In this document: positions 48,201 through 62,648 of the stretch, piece after piece | Layout: each line of letters starts with the position of its first letter | How positions within the stretch are numbered: position 1 is the stretch's first letter | Assembly (NCBI GenBank): GCA_001986395.2 | Contig: MQVO02000021.1 | Location: 62,001-126,000, forward strand | Direction: 5' to 3' | Source: Irpex lacteus | Taxonomy: Eukaryota; Basidiomycota; Agaricomycetes; Polyporales; Irpicaceae | Length of the DNA: 64,000 bases | Translations under genes and position numbers: made by a program | Notes under the pieces: model-generated | Seen by the model: the letters and a program-made list of their open reading frames with translations, nothing else | Told to the model about the DNA's origin: nothing | Database searches by the model: none

Positions 48201-50083
48201 TCTCGGGGCACCGAAGTGTCTTCAGGCGTATCCTGTTCGTCTTCAGAGCCGGGCTGTACGGCAGCAGAGCTTTTGAGGTTGGCGATGGCCTCTGCGACAC
48301 GTGCGGCAATTTCCTCCTTAGAGAATCCGAGAAGAGTGATGAGCTCGTCTCTAGAGTCAGCTTTGAAGAGGCTCAAGAGGGCCTTCCAGCCAGCAGAGAT
48401 CTCCGTGGCTTGCTCGTCGGCGCCCTTCTGTTCTGCCAAAGCCTGAAGGGCATCTTCCTGAATAGCAGCCTGAAGCTTTGTGGCGCGCTCAATGACATCG
48501 TTCTCCGTGACAATCTTCCTCAGATGGACGACACTGCTCTGATTCTTTCCCTGGGCCGAAGGCAGGTTCGATACTGACACGAGCTTTCCACCATACCCAA
48601 AGCTACTGGAGACAGGCCGACGCAGCCACTTCGGAGGCTGCTTGAGAGACAGAGTAGTCTGGCTTGCTCGCGAGAAACCAGGTGCACCGAAAACATCTGA
48701 TGCATCTGCTCGTGCAGTAGGAGGAGCAGCCTCTGACTCATTCGTCGACTGGGTGGAATGAATACCGATAGTCCCGTCAAAGAATGCAGTGGCAAAGAGA
48801 TCAGGATTGCGAGGACACCAATCGACTTGGAAAGCCCAGTTATCGGCGGGAGCGAGCTGTGTGTCGTGTAAACAATAGTTTGCGTAGCCAAGAAGTCTCT
48901 GCATACCTCAGCAATGATCTCCGAGGTCTGGGGGTTCCAACACAGCGTCCTGTTGTCTTTACCGCAAGATAGAAGAAGGTCTGCATCTTGTTTGCACCAT
49001 GAGAGCGACAGAACACCCTTCTCGTGGCCAGTCAGGATCTATATGGCAATATAAGTCTGAGAAGTGATAATTGGACTACAAGAGACCGAACCTTTTCGGG
49101 CGCGCGCGCGTTACGCAGATCCCATACCATGATCACAGGCGATGTATCGTCTTCGGAAGAAGTGACGAGACGCGTAGCCTAATGTAATATTAGCTTCGCA
49201 CATATCTAACACACAATATATGCTCACATTGTCTGGATGCCATGCAACGTCACTCATGCCCCTACGTCCACCTACTGCAATACCCGCAGCACCGAAACCC
49301 TGCAGCCCAGCCTGGGTACCAGCCCCACCACCGTACGATAATGCCGCAACTTCTCGTTTCCCTCTGAGATCCCAAACTACCGTATAGCCGGTGCTGCTTG
49401 AAGCAGCAAGTGCATATTGAACATGGTGGTTCCATCCCACAGCCGTAATCTCGTCGAGCTTCGTACTACGTGTGCCTGGTGAGTACGGTTTGCTAGGATC
49501 TTTCAAGTCCCATATGTAGATCTATCCACAACTGAATTTCAAGAATCAGATCAGGAACAAGCTAACACACCTCTCCGTTCACAGCACCGGACGCGAATAG
49601 GTTTGTCTGAATGGGGTTGAAGTCCAGCCCACGCACAGGTCCAGTATGTGTCTTATTCCGAAGAACCAGGGATTCGGAGATACTGCATGACGCGTTCAAT
49701 TAAGTACTACGGCATTGTACGCGGTCTTTGCTGAGCACTCACTCTGCCTGTGCCAGAATTTTGGACGGATCCCAGATGTCTAGCTCTCCGTTCTCCATAC
49801 CGGCAACTAGGTATCCTCTGTCTCGTCCGCCATCGGTGTAGCCCCATGCTAACCGGTTGAAACGCGAACTTGTGGTCACTGATACCTTCGGCTCAGCCTG
49901 ACCTTCTCCCCCCAGGTCGTACTCATTCTTGTCAAGAAAGTCTGGAGCCCAGATCTCCAGCTGGCCGTTGTTACTGAATGATTCGTCCAACGCCCCGGCC
50001 ACAGTGCCCGTAGCGAGGAGCGGGAGGGACGGCGAGGGGGACCACGCGAATGTCGATGTCCTGTGAATCTCCTTGAGTTTCAT
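45257..50083 (-). CDS. SEC31: COPII coat protein SEC31
   Basis: Nine exons (50083-49743, 49682-49571, 49521-49228, 49178-49092, 49038-48907, 48856-45763, 45706-45615, 45557-45440, 45381-45257) encode about 1,464 residues. The N-terminus is a seven-blade WD40 propeller (start [77 protein letters not shown]). An alpha-solenoid (ACE1-like) follows, with [15 protein letters not shown] and [11 protein letters not shown]. Then comes a very Pro/Gly/Gln-rich segment including a QQGYQP repeat. The C-terminal domain ends with [14 protein letters not shown]31 forms the outer cage of COPII vesicles with SEC13 at ER exit sites. It is divergently transcribed from CFT1. One donor (GTTCGG at 49091) is atypical but is required by the conserved [14 protein letters not shown] junction. 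Confidence 0.96.
46661..46747 (-). repeat. 24-nt tandem repeat coding QQGYQP units in SEC31
   Basis: Roughly four imperfect copies of a 24-nt unit encode [12 protein letters not shown] octapeptides within the proline-rich disordered region. Units vary by a few substitutions, and the length is a multiple of three. Confidence 0.8.
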
Positions 50084-50474
50084 GGTGGTTGGATGAGAGA
50101 AGTGTCGTAAAGTCGCAGTAGCACGAGTTGCATCTCACTAACGACCGCCATACGTGTCTGGGACCCCGGAACTGCGAATTACCATTCGAGGACATAACTC
50201 GAAATATGTGCCAAAATCTCCTCCTCTCCTTGACCTGCCACCAACACGATGTTTTGACTGCGGACACTTGCACTCTGTATCTATCTGCGTAATTTTTCAA
50301 TCTCTAAGTCAGCACATAAGGAAGGCTCAAGTCGCGTGCCTTACGCTCCGTAAAGGTAAATGGTGTCACATACACTTCAAAGTCTGTAGTCAGTCGCTGA
50401 AGGGTGGTTTGCGCTACAGCTCCGACTCGCAAAAGACAATTTCTAGGACATAGCTGCGATCGCCTCTCAACACT
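50084..50474. other. Divergent promoter, SEC31 and CFT1
   Basis: About 390 bp serve both start codons. No clear TATA box is seen on either strand, as is common for housekeeping promoters. Confidence 0.5.
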
Positions 50475-53400
50475 ATGCAAGCCATATACCGCGAGATTGT
50501 ACCCCCTGGCGGCGTGGAATTCGCGGCTTGCCTGAAATTTACTCCTTCTACTGTCTCACACAATGTGCCGTCTGGCAGTCAAAGCAACAAGCGTGCTCTC
50601 TTCAACATTGTCGTCGCTCGTTCTAATTTGTTACGTGTGTTCGAGGTTTGTGAAGAGCCTGTTCCAATCTCGACGGAGAGAGATGATGAGCGCGAGCGAC
50701 GGGCGAGTGTTCGGAAAGGCACTGAAGCTGTAGAGGGAGAGGTTGCAATGGATGCATCTGGGGAGGGGTTTGTGAATATGGGAACGGTCAAGGTGAATTT
50801 GAGACTCAGTATACGACTTTGTCATATAATTGCTTTCGTATACGCATGCAATGGCAATTTATTCTCGGCCAGTCTTTGTGAGTCTTGCGTGACGGACAGA
50901 ACAATACTGACTATCATCTTCTATCTTATCCTCAGTCAACTGCAGAGAATGGAGTAACGGGGCCCCCAACTATCCATAGAATTTACCTGGTCCGGGAACA
51001 TCGACTGCACGGCACCGTCACGGGTATGGAAAGCGTTCGCATGATTAGCTCCTTGGAGGATGGGCTAGATAGGCTGCTAGTGTCATTTAAAGACGCAAAG
51101 GTACCTGTTATTATGTTATTCACCTCATTTTCATCTCACAATTGTTCGCATAGATTGCACTACTGGAATGGTCGGAGGCAATGCACGACTTGCTTACTGT
51201 GTCGATCCACACGTACGAGCGTGCACCACAGATGGTATGTACACCAAAGGTGTGATTTGAAGAGTACTTACTGCCTTGTAGCAATCAATCGAAGCGCCGC
51301 TATCTCGCTCTGAGCTCCGTAGCGATCCACTATCGCGCTGTGCTGCCCTCATGCTGCCCAAGGACTCGCTGGCTATACTGCCGTTCTATCAGTCTCAAGC
51401 AGAGTTGGACGTCATGGAACAAGAGGCTCAAGCGCGGTAATAGACGTGTTCACTCTTACACATATCATCATTTTCGCTCATCTTTGACTCAGAGATGTTC
51501 CCTATTCTGCGAGTTTTATCTTGGACCTAACGGTGGATGTGGACGAGCGTATACGGCATGTCATCGACTTCGCCTTTCTACCTGGTTTCACAAGTCCGAC
51601 GATTGCGGTGTTATTCCAGAATCCACAGACATGGACAAGGTACTTGTCATATACCACTCACCTCTGTCTTGCTAACCAAGTAATTCATCAGTCGCCTTCG
51701 AGAATACAAAGACACTGTTGGCCTATTCGTATTCACATTGGACATTGTCACCCGCAACTGCCCAACTATAACCACAGTGGAGAACTTACCATACGACTCT
51801 CTGTTCCTGGTTCCGTGTCCCGCGGCGTTGGGTGGTGTCGTCGTCGTCACTAGCAACTCGCTGATACATGTCTCACAAATCGGCCGACGAACCATCTTGC
51901 CTATGAACGGGTGGGTATCGCGCGTATCCGATATGTCGCTGCCTACCTTGTCAGAGGACGACCTGAAGCGCGATCTGAAGCTGGAAGGTGCTCATGCCAC
52001 CTTTATCGAAGACAAGACTCTGTATCTAGTGTTGAAAGATGGCACTGTTTACCCGATTGAGATCGCTGCTGAAGGGCGGACGGTTTCTGGGTTCTCCATC
52101 GGCGCCCCTCTCGCAAGGACAACCATCCCCTCAGTGGTGCGGCGGATACCTGAAGAGCATCTTTTTATCGGCAGTATGGTTGGGCCATCAGTGCTCTTGA
52201 AAACCGGCAAGCTAGAGGTCGAAGTGCAAGATGAGGATGTCGACATGACCACGGTCTCGACCGCTGCCGTCGATAACACCGATGCCATGGACTTTGATGA
52301 TGACGACGGTGCGCGACTCGAGTGAACCTCTTTTGATCTTTATACTGATACTGCGTAGACCTTTACGGCACCTCGAAGCCCGCAGAAGAACCGGTAAAAG
52401 GGGCAACCAATGGCGTAAACAGTTCAATCAAGAAGCGGACGGTAATCCATCTGTCATTCTGCGATTTCATTCCAGGACATGGTGCAATATCAGACATGAC
52501 CTTTTCTCTGGCACGCAACGGGGTGAGTCGGATTTTTGGTTCCGCCACCTTCGCGTTCATTTACCGTGCGACCGTAGGATCGTCCTGTGGCTGAACTAGT
52601 CGCTGCTACGGGCTCAGGCGCTCTAGGTGGATTCACGCTGTTCCAAGTAAGTCGAAAGCAGACCCCTTTCCCTTCATACGTGTAACAAATATATTCTAGA
52701 GAGATCTGCCCGCCCGTGTGAAGCGCAAGATTCATGCAATCGGGGGTGGGCGCGGCGTGTGGTCCTTGCCGGTTCGTCAAGCAGTCAAAGTCAATGGCTC
52801 GACGTATGAAAAACCGTCGAACCCGCATCATGGCAACAATGACGCGGTCATCATTAGCACGGACGCCAATCCCGCACCCGGATTGTCGAGAGTCAGTAGC
52901 CTCGAAGTTTGACTTGATCGTGAACGCCACTGAACTACGCTCTTCCGCAGATCGCTTGTCGGTCGCCCAAAAATGACTTGTCAATCACCACCCGTATACC
53001 TGGCACTACCATAGCCGCGGCACCCTTCTTCCAAGGCACAGCAATTCTGCACGTGCTGACGAACACGATTCGTGTTCTAGAACCCGGTATGTTAAGTTAG
53101 AGTTGCTATGTCCGTCGCCGCTGAGTTAGTTTAGATGGCACCGAGAGACAATCCATTAAGGACCTTGATGGTAATTTACCTCGCCCAAAGATCAAGTTTT
53201 GCAGCATCTGTGACCCATTCGTGATGATTATCCGGGAGGATGAATCGTTAGGACTGTTCATTGGTGAGGCCGAACGTGGCAAGATTCGCCGCAAGGACAT
53301 GTCGCCGATGGGAGAGAAGGCTAGTTATCTGATAACACAACACGCTACCATGCATTAACCACGATTCCGTAGACATCAAAATATATCGCCGGATGTTTCT

Positions 53401-55978
53401 TTAATGATACCTCTGGAATATTCCAGTCCAAGCTAAATGCAAGCACGGATGGGTCAGACCAGAACGTGACGTCAACATTGCAGTCAGCGATCAATGCTGG
53501 TACCAAAACGCAGTGGCTTCTTCTTGTTCGTCCGCAAGGCATACTTGAGGTACAGTAGCGTGCTTGACATTCGGATGTTTTTACACTGACGGTGCTGTAA
53601 TTAAGATATGGACGTTACCCAAACTCACGCTGATATTCTCCACTTCGCTCATCTCTACATTGGACAACGTTCTTGTTGATTCTGGCGATCCTCCTGCACT
53701 ATCACTACCACAAGATCCACCGCGTCAACCTCAAGAGTTCGACGTCGAGCAAATCCTCGTTGCTCCTCTAGGAGAATCATCTCCGCGACCACACCTACTG
53801 GTGCGTTTTCAGCTCAGTTTGACATTCAATTATCGACAATATGCCTTTCATAGGTCTTCTTGCGCTCGGGACTATTAGCCATTTACGAAGCTTTACCGAC
53901 GCCACCGCCTGCGGGTACTCCACCGGCCACACGTGCCTCCAGTCTGTTTGTCAAGTTTGTCAAACTCGTCACCCAAGCGTTTGACATACAGCACAACGAA
54001 GAAGTCGAGCGATCGGTACTGGCTGAGCAAAAGCGTATTCAGAGACAGCTGATTCCTTTCGTCACCTCCCCGACCCCTGCCCAGAGCTTCTCCGGTGTCT
54101 TCTTTACAGGGGATCGTCCATGTTGGATTTTGGCCACGGACAAAGGGGGAGTCAAAGTTGTGCCTTCTGGTCACGCAGTCGTGCACGCGTTTACCGCGTG
54201 TTCGCTCTGGGAGTCCAAAGGCGATTTTTTGCTATATTCTGAAGAGGTAAGTCTTCGACTTCGGAAAGTCTGTCAGCCGCTTGAATGATTCTGATCGAGA
54301 TTCATGAAGGGTCCCAGCCTGATCGAATGGATGCCAGAGGTTCAACTTGACGGGCATCTGCCGATGAAGTCCGTACCAAAGCCTAGGCCGTATTCACATG
54401 TTGTGTTCGACCCCACCACAACGCTCCTGGTCGCAGCGTCGTCCCTGGAAGCCACTTTTACCTCATACGATGAGGACGGAAACGTCGTGTGGGAACCTGA
54501 ATGTGCGTGTTCGCTTACATGCCTTGCGCATCAATTTCTCACCCTGCTTGCAGCACCGAATATCTCTCTTCCGAAATGCGAAAGTTCGACTCTAGAGCTC
54601 ATCGCGCCAGACTCATGGGTGACCATGGACGGGTGAGTATTCTGCGCGGATCACCCGTGCTCCAGTTAGTGACCCTCCGTCCGCAGGTACGAGTTCGCGC
54701 ACAACGAGTTTGTGACATGCGTCGATTGTATACCGTTGGAGACACAGAGTACGGAAACGGGCATAAAAGACTTCATCGCAGTCAGTACGACGATCAATCG
54801 CGGCGAAGATCTCGCTGTGAAGGGAGCGGTATGTTCTGCTCGTGTTGGCGGTCCTGTTCCGCACTCATTTTCAATCAGGTGTACATCTTCGACATAGTTG
54901 AAGTCGTGCCTGACGCGACGTCTGGCTTCAAGCGATGGTATAGGCTGAAGCTTCTTTGTAAAGATGAAGCTAAGGGCCCTGTTACCGCGTTGTGTGGAAT
55001 GGATAATTACCTTGTTTCGTCTATGGGGCAGAAGGTTAGGTCTTATGAATAGCTTTGCGAGGTCCTTGCTGACGCCATCCCAGATCTTCGTTCGAGCTTT
55101 CGACCTGGATGAACGACTTGTTGGTGTGGCCTTCCTTGACGTCGGTCTTTATGTCACATCACTGGTCGCAATCAAGAATCTCCTTGTAATCGGAGACGCT
55201 GTGAAAGGAGTTTGGCTTGTAGCCTTCCAGGTAAGCCGTTTAACCAGTATCGCGATAGGCGGGTTCTCACACGCTTATCGCAGGAGGACCCATACAAACT
55301 TGTGGCCTTATCTAAGGACTATAATCCTGTTTCTGTCACCCGATCGGACTTACTGTTCGCAGAAGGTAGATTGTCAATCATTTCTTCCGATGAGGACGGT
55401 GTAATCAGGTTGAATGAATACGATCCCCACGGTACGTCTGCAGTGCCCTTCTTTGACTTTGATCGCTTATGTCCTCCAAGATCCTGAATCAAGGAATGGC
55501 CAAAGACTGCTGTGCAGAACAGAGTATCACGCACATGCCGAACATCGTACATCGCGTCTGATCGCTCGCCGTACACCCGACGACGATCCATCCATCCCAC
55601 AGTCCAAGCTTGTTTATGGCGGAACAGACGGCTCGCTGGCCTCTCTGACTTACGTGGACGAAGCAGCCTTCAAGAGACTCTATTTATTACAAGGTCAACT
55701 GACGCGTAATGTTCAACACGTAGCTGGCTTGAACCCCAAGGCCTTCCGGTAAGCACAATCTCTGCATCGCTTGTACGTTATCTTTCTGATCCTGTTCACT
55801 TTAGAACTGTTCGAAACGATCGCGTAGCACGGCCATTGGCCAAGGGAATTCTAGATGGTACTCTCATTTCGGCGTTTGAAGATCTTCCGATTCCGCGACA
55901 GGAAGAGATGACTCGACAGATTGCCACAGAACGGTCAGCAGTTCTCAAGGACTGGCTCAACCTTGGAACTGCTTGGTA
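50475..55978 (+). CDS. CFT1: Cleavage and polyadenylation factor subunit CFT1 / CPSF160
   Basis: About 22 exons encode roughly 1,400 residues; most introns are 50-60 nt, the first about 140 nt. The start MQAIYREIVPPGGVEFAACL is typical of the family. Conserved blocks are HGTVTGMESVR, DRLLVSFKDAK, ALLEWSEAMHDLLTVSIHTY, the central NLPYDSLFLVPCP and GG(V)VVVTSNSLIH, and the C-terminal CPSF_A region (IKDFIAVSTTINRGEDLAVKG, VYIFDIVEVVPD, KDEAKGPVTALCG, VGVAFLDVGLYVTSLVAIKN, YGGTDGSLASL). The protein folds as tandem beta-propellers, as in DDB1, and scaffolds the poly(A)-signal recognition module in the nucleus. One intron (53320-53372) needs a GC donor. All exon joins keep the frame; no lesions were seen. 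Confidence 0.96.
53320..53372 (+). other. GC-AG intron in CFT1
   Basis: The donor reads AAG|GCTAGT and the acceptor CCGTAG. The join gives MGEK-TSKYIAGCFFND in frame. The intron contains in-frame stops, and no GT donor lies close enough to keep the conserved blocks. Confidence 0.7.
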
Positions 55979-56790
55979 GATTCCTCGCGTATGATTTGAT
56001 ATATATGTATATTAGGTTTGAGCTCATAATTCAGTGTGCATATTTCGAGTAGCCACCATCGATGGGTGCATTGGTCCCATTTGAATGCACGAATGTCGTA
56101 CTGGCGCACAAAGTGATTTGAGTAGCCGCCCACTCAACTACACTTGCTAAATTAGGGAGAGGTTTGGGCTGATTCTAATCTCAGATTTCATGGCTTAGTC
56201 CCATCCGACTCAGACAACACTTTGACCGCGAGGCTACAGGAATTCGTTAGCTGGCAGGGTGCGTGTAATAGGTATGTACTGGATAACATGATGGCACCAG
56301 ATATCCATTGGTGCAGTGAAACGCCCATTTCCGCGGTGCGTTTGACCCGGGGCACTTGGTCTTCCTCACCGTTTCTCACTGTTTGATCGTCCAGGCCCAG
56401 TTTCGTTAGTCGTGTTGACTACCGAAGCGTTCAATGAATGAGTGACTTCATCTTCTCATAGTATGCATCACGAAGAGAAGTTGCACGTCAGTCCCGATAG
56501 GCAGTCGCTGACCATTCTCTAGGGCGAGGCCAGCGGTATTATTTGGGCTGCATCGTGTTCAACCCTTTGGTAGTCACACCCGGCTGCCATATGCCACGAT
56601 TCTTCCGGCTGCATGGCTTAAACGTCGCAGGGCCCCGCACTCGATGGTTTGATGTATTACTCGTGCGAACGGCATGTCAAATTCCTTCCAGCGTGTTGAC
56701 CACTTGCTCCTGACTATAAACCCGCTGGGCCTCTGGAAGGAACTCAAGTCGTCGCTCTCAGTGACTCAGCTCGCCACCACCACCAACACC
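55979..56790. other. Spacer between CFT1 and an unknown conserved gene
   Basis: About 810 bp without a supported gene. A TATA box at 56715-56720 serves the next gene. Confidence 0.5.
56715..56720 (+). promoter_or_regulatory. TATA box supporting the start at 56791
   Basis: TATAAA lies about 75 bp upstream of the CACC-ATG at 56791. This argues against the in-frame upstream ATG at 56674. Confidence 0.5.
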
Positions 56791-58302
56791 ATGTTGTCCT
56801 CCCTCGGCTTTGATGGTAAGGGATCCCGCAATACCCGTAATAGCTCGAAGGTGAGTAGCCTGTATGTTCTTTCTCCTACGCAACCGCTAATTTACCCCGC
56901 AGTACGTGTTGGAAGTTCCTCGGGGATTTTCTGTGCACGTATTTAAGAGCCCATCTCCTCCGCCTCCCACGCAAAATGCTGTGGCGAAGTCAGACTACCC
57001 TTCGTCGCGGACGCCGACCACTTCCTGGAAGCCATCGCGCCAGGACGCCGACAAGAAGCCATCTTACGGGCTCCCAGATAATGGACGGCGCGAACAGACA
57101 GCTGGATTCGACCAGCTCGCTCTTACGAGGACCAAATCCAATAAGCCTTATGGCATCGTACCTAGTGCTATACCTGACACATACATCTACGAGCGGTCCA
57201 TATCATCAATGTCAGACCTCCCCGGCAGTCCATCGTCATCCTCGAGCTCAGATAGCGACTCCATTGCTGGGGTCTCACCATACTCGCTCGAAGTCTCATC
57301 GACACGAGCGAGCAGCAGTACAGAGACACTGGATGCAACTGCTCATTCCTCTCAAACCCGAGACACACTGACCGCGTCTGCTCCCTCACCTTATGGAAAT
57401 TCGCGTGGGCCCGTTATCCCACCTTCGGGCCGCCAGGCGATGGCGGACATATCTAACACTTGCTCTTCTCGACACATCTCTGGCGCTCACGTCAACGACA
57501 ACGGAGAACGCAGTGCACCGCGTGTCGCTGGCCAAACTCCCCAAGCTTACCCCGCATCTTCAATTCCTCCTCCGAGTCGACGGAATTCAGATGAGCGTTC
57601 GGGTCGCCCAGCTGCGCCCGTTGTACCTCTCCCACCTGCTCTCTCTCGCAGGGACTCTCGCTCGCGTTCAATATCTCCCACGGGTAATGTGACCGAAGCC
57701 GAGCCTACCCTGCGGCTCCCGCCTGGCTTGCAGCATGCTGCCCCTAGTATTTATCCTAATGGGCCGACTAGCACGCTACAGCGTGCCAACTCCTCGCCCA
57801 CAGTCTCTCTCACTCAGAGGAATCCTCAGGATGTCACCAAGCCGCCGCTTACTCGTGGCATGTCCAACCCTGAGACACCTGCTGCAAAGCGCTGTGTCCG
57901 TTGGACTGAAGACCTTGTCTGCCCTTCTCCTATACCAGTAGAGCAGCGAAGGAAGGGTTGGTTCAACCGTCGAGGGTGAGTATTTTGACGCACCTGCCCA
58001 TTGTTCTGTTTGTTGACTGCATTTACAGTGACCAGCTCTGGACGAATGATGGGAGGTACAAGTCTGCAGAACCCGGACAGGAATACCCTCCAGACCTTGC
58101 GGTGAGTACCATCATTGTGTTCTTCTAGCGTAGTGCTGATTAAATTGTACAGTGCTACCCTGAACCCAACACTGGCTGGATGAACGAGGAGGGGACCCGC
58201 ATCGATATTTATCACCGACTCCTCCCCAAGGCCCCCTTGCGCCCCGCCCTCAAGCGAGCCAAGAATTCACACCCGATTCCAGAAGAAATATCCACCGGCT
58301 AG
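56791..58302 (+). CDS. Conserved protein of unknown function, Ser/Pro-rich
   Basis: Four exons (56791-56850, 56903-57975, 58029-58101, 58153-58302) give about 451 residues. A short N-terminal module (YVLEVPRGFSVHVFKSP) precedes some 280 residues of Ser/Pro/Thr-rich, probably disordered sequence. The C-terminal ~120 residues look conserved and structured: CVRWTEDLVCPSPIP, RRKGWFNRRGDQLWTNDG, GQEYPPDL, NTGWMNEEGTRIDI and HRLLPKAPLRPALK. I do not recognise the domain and propose no function. The ATG at 56791 has a CACC context and a TATA box at a fitting distance; an upstream in-frame ATG at 56674 would add 39 residues. Confidence 0.8.
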
Positions 58303-58523
58303 ACCCCCACATAATTTAGACTCTAAGTGCTAAATTGCGTAAAGATGGCATGATATACCCTTAGTGCATTCGTCGTTGTAAATTTATACCACTATTCCTA
58401 AATACCCTAACAATATTCCTAACATATTATGCGTTCCGTCGAAGCAGGCTTCCAATATCGATACATATAGTATGTATGTACAGTAGATCGTACACTTTCC
58501 GACAATAAATATGTTAGCCTCGC

Positions 58524-61919
<3,396 letters not shown>

Positions 61920-62648
61920 TCAAGTTGCGGTATCGTTGTAGCCGGGAAGGTCTATGTATTATTCAAGCCAAGACTTCGCTTAAGTACTGGTCGTGTTGAG
62001 TCAGATGTTCGAAGTATAAAGAGCAAGAGGCCGTTAATGGGAGCGAGGATGGTGGTTTAGGACATGGTCGCGTGTGAATGGTAAAGCAGGTCGCGTCGCG
62101 CGTCCAACTATGGATCACCAAGGGTCATCTCCTCACTAGAAATCGAATCCCGTCGCGGATATTCAAACTAGGGTTCTCCAATATATTTCTATCAGTTGCG
62201 AATAGATAACGTACAGAATTAGCGGATGATCACAATGAGGTCTGGCTCTCGTCAGCAAGGGGCTCGGTAGACATCGCTTCGAAGAAATAGCATTCCACGA
62301 TGAAGCCAAGAAATACAAGTGTGGAGATGCTGCAAGTTGACCGTCCCTATCTATGGCTAGCACATACAACATGGGGCAAGAGAGTTATGAAATGCGGACG
62401 GAGATCAAGAAGGAATGTGAATGCGCCACAAAAAGCAGACGCGGGTACACTAGAACGAAAGCGATGCGGGGATAGCAAGTGAGATGGTGAAGTAATAAAT
62501 AGATGTGTGCAAGGAGCGTGCTGTGCGATGGTAATTGTCCTGAGAAAAATGATGATGCATGAGCTATGGCTACAGTCTGGTTTGGGCGGCGCGTGGGCAT
62601 GAGGGGTCGTGATTGTGTTGCGATAGAGTGGGAAAGAAAGACGGCGAC
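61920..62648. other. RecQ promoter and 3' flank of the edge gene
   Basis: About 730 bp with no supported gene. The open frames here lack a recognisable product. Confidence 0.5.

Noticed and set aside
62140..62165. tRNA B-box-like sequence (ATCGAATCCC)
   Set aside because: No matching A box, anticodon arm or acceptor stem could be found around it.
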